Source: Minisyncoccota bacterium (lineage in GTDB: Bacteria; Patescibacteriota; Minisyncoccia; Phycocordibacterales; UBA2100). Taken from it: 7,343 bases of DNA. Position numbers and translations under genes: made by a program. The stretch covers positions 1-7,343 of the forward strand of contig JAGOTU010000045.1 in the NCBI GenBank assembly GCA_018061585.1. Direction: 5' to 3'. The notes under the pieces were generated by a model, which saw only the letters and a program-made list of their open reading frames with translations, was not told the origin of the DNA and searched no databases. This document shows, in pieces, positions 5,311 through 7,343 of the stretch; position 1 is the stretch's first letter; each line of letters opens with the position of its first letter.

Positions 5311-7343
5311 ATGCTCCCGCTTTGGAAGTTTTTTATCGAACGGCGTCAGTTCACGATACTGGTGATCATGGCCCTCACGTTGTGGGGCTCTGTTGCTGCG
5401 TTCCAGATCACAAAAGAATCCACGCCGGATGTCTCCATTCCGGTCGGCATCGTTCAGATCGTCATGCCGGGAGCATCGCCGGAAGACGTAGAGCGACTCG
5501 TAACGAACAAGGTAGAAGAACGGCTCGCGAATCTTCCGGACATGAGCACGCTCACATCGAATTCCCGCGAGAGCCTTTCGGTGGTCGTGGTGGAATTCAC
5601 CGCGAGTGCGGACTTGGATAAATCGATCCAGAAACTCAAGGACGAAGTCGATAAGGTCGTTCCGGAGCTGCCGGAAGAGGCGACGACTCCTGTCGTAAGC
5701 GACGTGAATCTCTCCGATCAGCCGATACAGCTGATCTCTGTCTCAGCCGATCTTCCTCCTGCGCAGTTCGCGGAGCTCGGTGAGTCATTGCAGCGCGATC
5801 TCCAAGCGGTCAAAGGCGTGAATCGTATCGATGTGTCCGGTACGCGCGACCGCGAGATCCAGGTGGTCGTGCGAAAAGAGGACATCGCGCGCCTCAATAT
5901 TTCGCTTTCGCAAATAGTTTCCGCGATCGCTGCATCGAACGCATCGCTTCCCATCGGTTCAATTACTGTTAATGATGTCTCGTACTCGATCGATTTCAAG
6001 GGAAGTATCGACTCATCGGCGGATATTGGAGACATTGCCATCTTGAACGTAGGCGGGCAGGTTGTGTACGTTCGGGATATCGCGGATGTGACCGACGGCG
6101 TTGTAGAGGCTCGTTCGTATGCGCGCATATCGCTCGTTGGAGAACCGTCTGAGCAAGCGATGACGCTCTACGTGTTCAAAGTGCGCGGTAATGACATCAC
6201 GACCGTTACAAAGGCGGTGAAGGCTCGGCTGACCGAACTACAGCAGCCTGGACGATTGCTCGATGGGAGCAACGTCGTGGTTTCATACGACTCTTCGGAG
6301 GAGATCAGTAAGAGCTTGAAGGAGCTCACGCGCGTAGGTTTGGAAACAGTTGCGCTCATTATGCTCGTGCTCTTGGCGACGATAGGTTGGCGCGAGGCAT
6401 TGGTCGCCGGCCTTTCGATACCGCTCTCGTTCTTCATTGCATTCGTCGGATTGCTGTACACGGGGAATTCGTTCAACGTCGTATCGCTCTTTGCCCTCAT
6501 TCTTGCGATCGGTATCCTCATCGATGCCGGAATCGTGATGGTGGAGGCGATACACACGAGAACGCGTTTGTACCATGATAAAAAACGGGCAGCGATCGAA
6601 TCGCTCCATGAATACGCGTGGCCGCTCATCGGTGGCACGATGACGACTGTCGCTGTGTTCTTCCCGCTCTTCTTTATTTCCGGCATCGTGGGTGAATTCA
6701 TCGCATCCATTCCGTTCACGATCATATTCGTGTTAATCGCCTCTATCTTCGTGGCACTCGGTCTCGTGCCTACGCTGGCTAACATGCTCGAAGGCGAGCA
6801 CGAATCCGCGATAGCGAAAAAGCAGGACGAATACGCTGAAATTGCGCGTCAGTGGTACGCGCGCCACCTACGGTCGTTTTTGCATCATCGCCGCCTACAG
6901 AATTGGTTCATGGCGTCGATGGTCGGAGGCCTGATACTCGCGATCATGTTGCCGGTCTTTGGGATCATGAAAGTGAGCTTCTTCCCGGGCGAGAACGGAG
7001 ACATCGTGTACGTGGATATTGAGAAGCCATCGGGTACAGCACTCAATCAGACCGATCTCACGGCGCGCGCAATCGAAGAGCTTTTGTACGGCGATCCGAA
7101 CGTCGAATCCATCGTTACGACGGTAGGCTCGCAGAGCTTGTTCTCTGATACGACCGGTATGGGCCCGCAATCCGATGCGCGTTTTGCGAACATTACGATC
7201 AATCTCGTGGAAGATCATGAACAGACGTCGGCCGAAGTCGTTGCTGGTATCAAGGAGAAGGTTGCAGATATCCGTTCGGCGGAGATCCGTGTAGGGGAGC
7301 CATCGGGGGGACCGCCTGTCGGCGCTGCCGTCCTGATCAAATA
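5311..7343 (+). CDS. AcrB-like RND efflux permease, N-terminal 677 residues (3' end cut by window)
   Basis: This gene runs off the right edge with no stop; full RND permeases are about 1,000-1,100 residues, so roughly two thirds is visible. The protein is a proton-driven exporter working as a trimer in the inner membrane. TM1 is at about 13-31, followed by the first porter domain with MPGASPEDVERLV at 52-64; TM2-TM6 lie at about 342-358, 362-384, 391-414, 437-460 and 466-490; TM7 at about 534-553 leads into the second porter domain (SFFPGENGDIVYV at 556-568), ending with GGPPVGAAV near the edge. TM4 reads AIGILIDAGIVMVEAIH: the first relay aspartate of AcrB is present (D405) but the second is Ala406. 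Proton-relay Lys and Arg in TM10 and TM11 are outside the window. ATG 5311 is 6 bases after the adaptor stop; no ribosome site is visible, suggesting coupling. Drug, lipid, peptide or metal export are all possible. Confidence 0.95.
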   Translation, partial: MLPLWKFFIERRQFTILVIMALTLWGSVAAFQITKESTPDVSIPVGIVQIVMPGASPEDVERLVTNKVEERLANLPDMSTLTSNSRESLSVVVVEFTASADLDKSIQKLKDEVDKVVPELPEEATTPVVSDVNLSDQPIQLISVSADLPPAQFAELGESLQRDLQAVKGVNRIDVSGTRDREIQVVVRKEDIARLNISLSQIVSAIAASNASLPIGSITVNDVSYSIDFKGSIDSSADIGDIAILNVGGQVVYVRDIADVTDGVVEARSYARISLVGEPSEQAMTLYVFKVRGNDITTVTKAVKARLTELQQPGRLLDGSNVVVSYDSSEEISKSLKELTRVGLETVALIMLVLLATIGWREALVAGLSIPLSFFIAFVGLLYTGNSFNVVSLFALILAIGILIDAGIVMVEAIHTRTRLYHDKKRAAIESLHEYAWPLIGGTMTTVAVFFPLFFISGIVGEFIASIPFTIIFVLIASIFVALGLVPTLANMLEGEHESAIAKKQDEYAEIARQWYARHLRSFLHHRRLQNWFMASMVGGLILAIMLPVFGIMKVSFFPGENGDIVYVDIEKPSGTALNQTDLTARAIEELLYGDPNVESIVTTVGSQSLFSDTTGMGPQSDARFANITINLVEDHEQTSAEVVAGIKEKVADIRSAEIRVGEPSGGPPVGAAVLIK

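Noticed and set aside
6523..6540. Calling the RND permease a copper/silver (CusA) pump from its D-A-G-I-V-M motif
   Set aside because: The other methionines of the CusA metal path that can be compared are not present, so only the motif resemblance is reported.
6168..6785. Minus-strand open frame of 205 codons
   Set aside because: Antisense to RND TM2-TM6 with low-complexity composition and no family resemblance; the sense strand translates into a clear RND permease.

Overview
The window is a single-strand stretch of ordinary protein-coding DNA, all genes on the + strand, with very short gaps and moderate GC. It holds five complete or partial membrane/envelope genes plus one regulator, and both end genes are cut by the window. 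No RNA gene, CRISPR array, insertion sequence or phage gene is visible. Features that together suggest a Candidate Phyla Radiation (Patescibacteria, Parcubacteria-like) bacterium are a HlyD-type adaptor whose hairpin carries a large extra helical segment, a small membrane-anchored protein with an 'FSYPEGY' start to its outer domain, weak or missing Shine-Dalgarno sequences, and no outer-membrane channel gene beside the efflux pump. This assignment is inference from style of sequence, not from a marker gene. Stops used are TAG and TAA, and no in-frame TGA occurs in any gene, so glycine recoding of TGA is not suggested.

Region 1 (2-1390): the C-terminal 462 residues of a P-type cation-transport ATPase, covering the end of the nucleotide-binding domain, the phosphorylation-domain TGD and TGDGVND motifs and membrane helices M5-M10. 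The DKTGT phosphorylation site lies upstream of the window. Region 2 (1400-3101): a probable sigma70-type promoter, an AI-2E family (PF01594) membrane transporter, and, 4 bases after its stop, a 197-residue single-pass membrane protein of unknown function; these two look like one operon.

Region 3 (3102-7343): an 84-base intergenic segment with a candidate promoter and a 23-bp near-perfect palindrome that reaches the ATG of a MarR-family repressor, followed by a HlyD/AcrA-type periplasmic adaptor and an AcrB-like RND permease (first 677 residues). The three genes are separated by 19 and 6 bases and form a regulator-adaptor-pump operon. The likely logic is a MarR repressor bound to the palindrome, released by a small molecule, turning on an efflux pump together with its own gene.

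Points that deserve attention are the palindrome, the roughly 190-residue segment interrupting the adaptor hairpin, the single-aspartate TM4 motif of the RND pump, and the altered ion-site residues of the P-type ATPase. Nothing here amounts to a clearly new system; these are unusual variants of known families.
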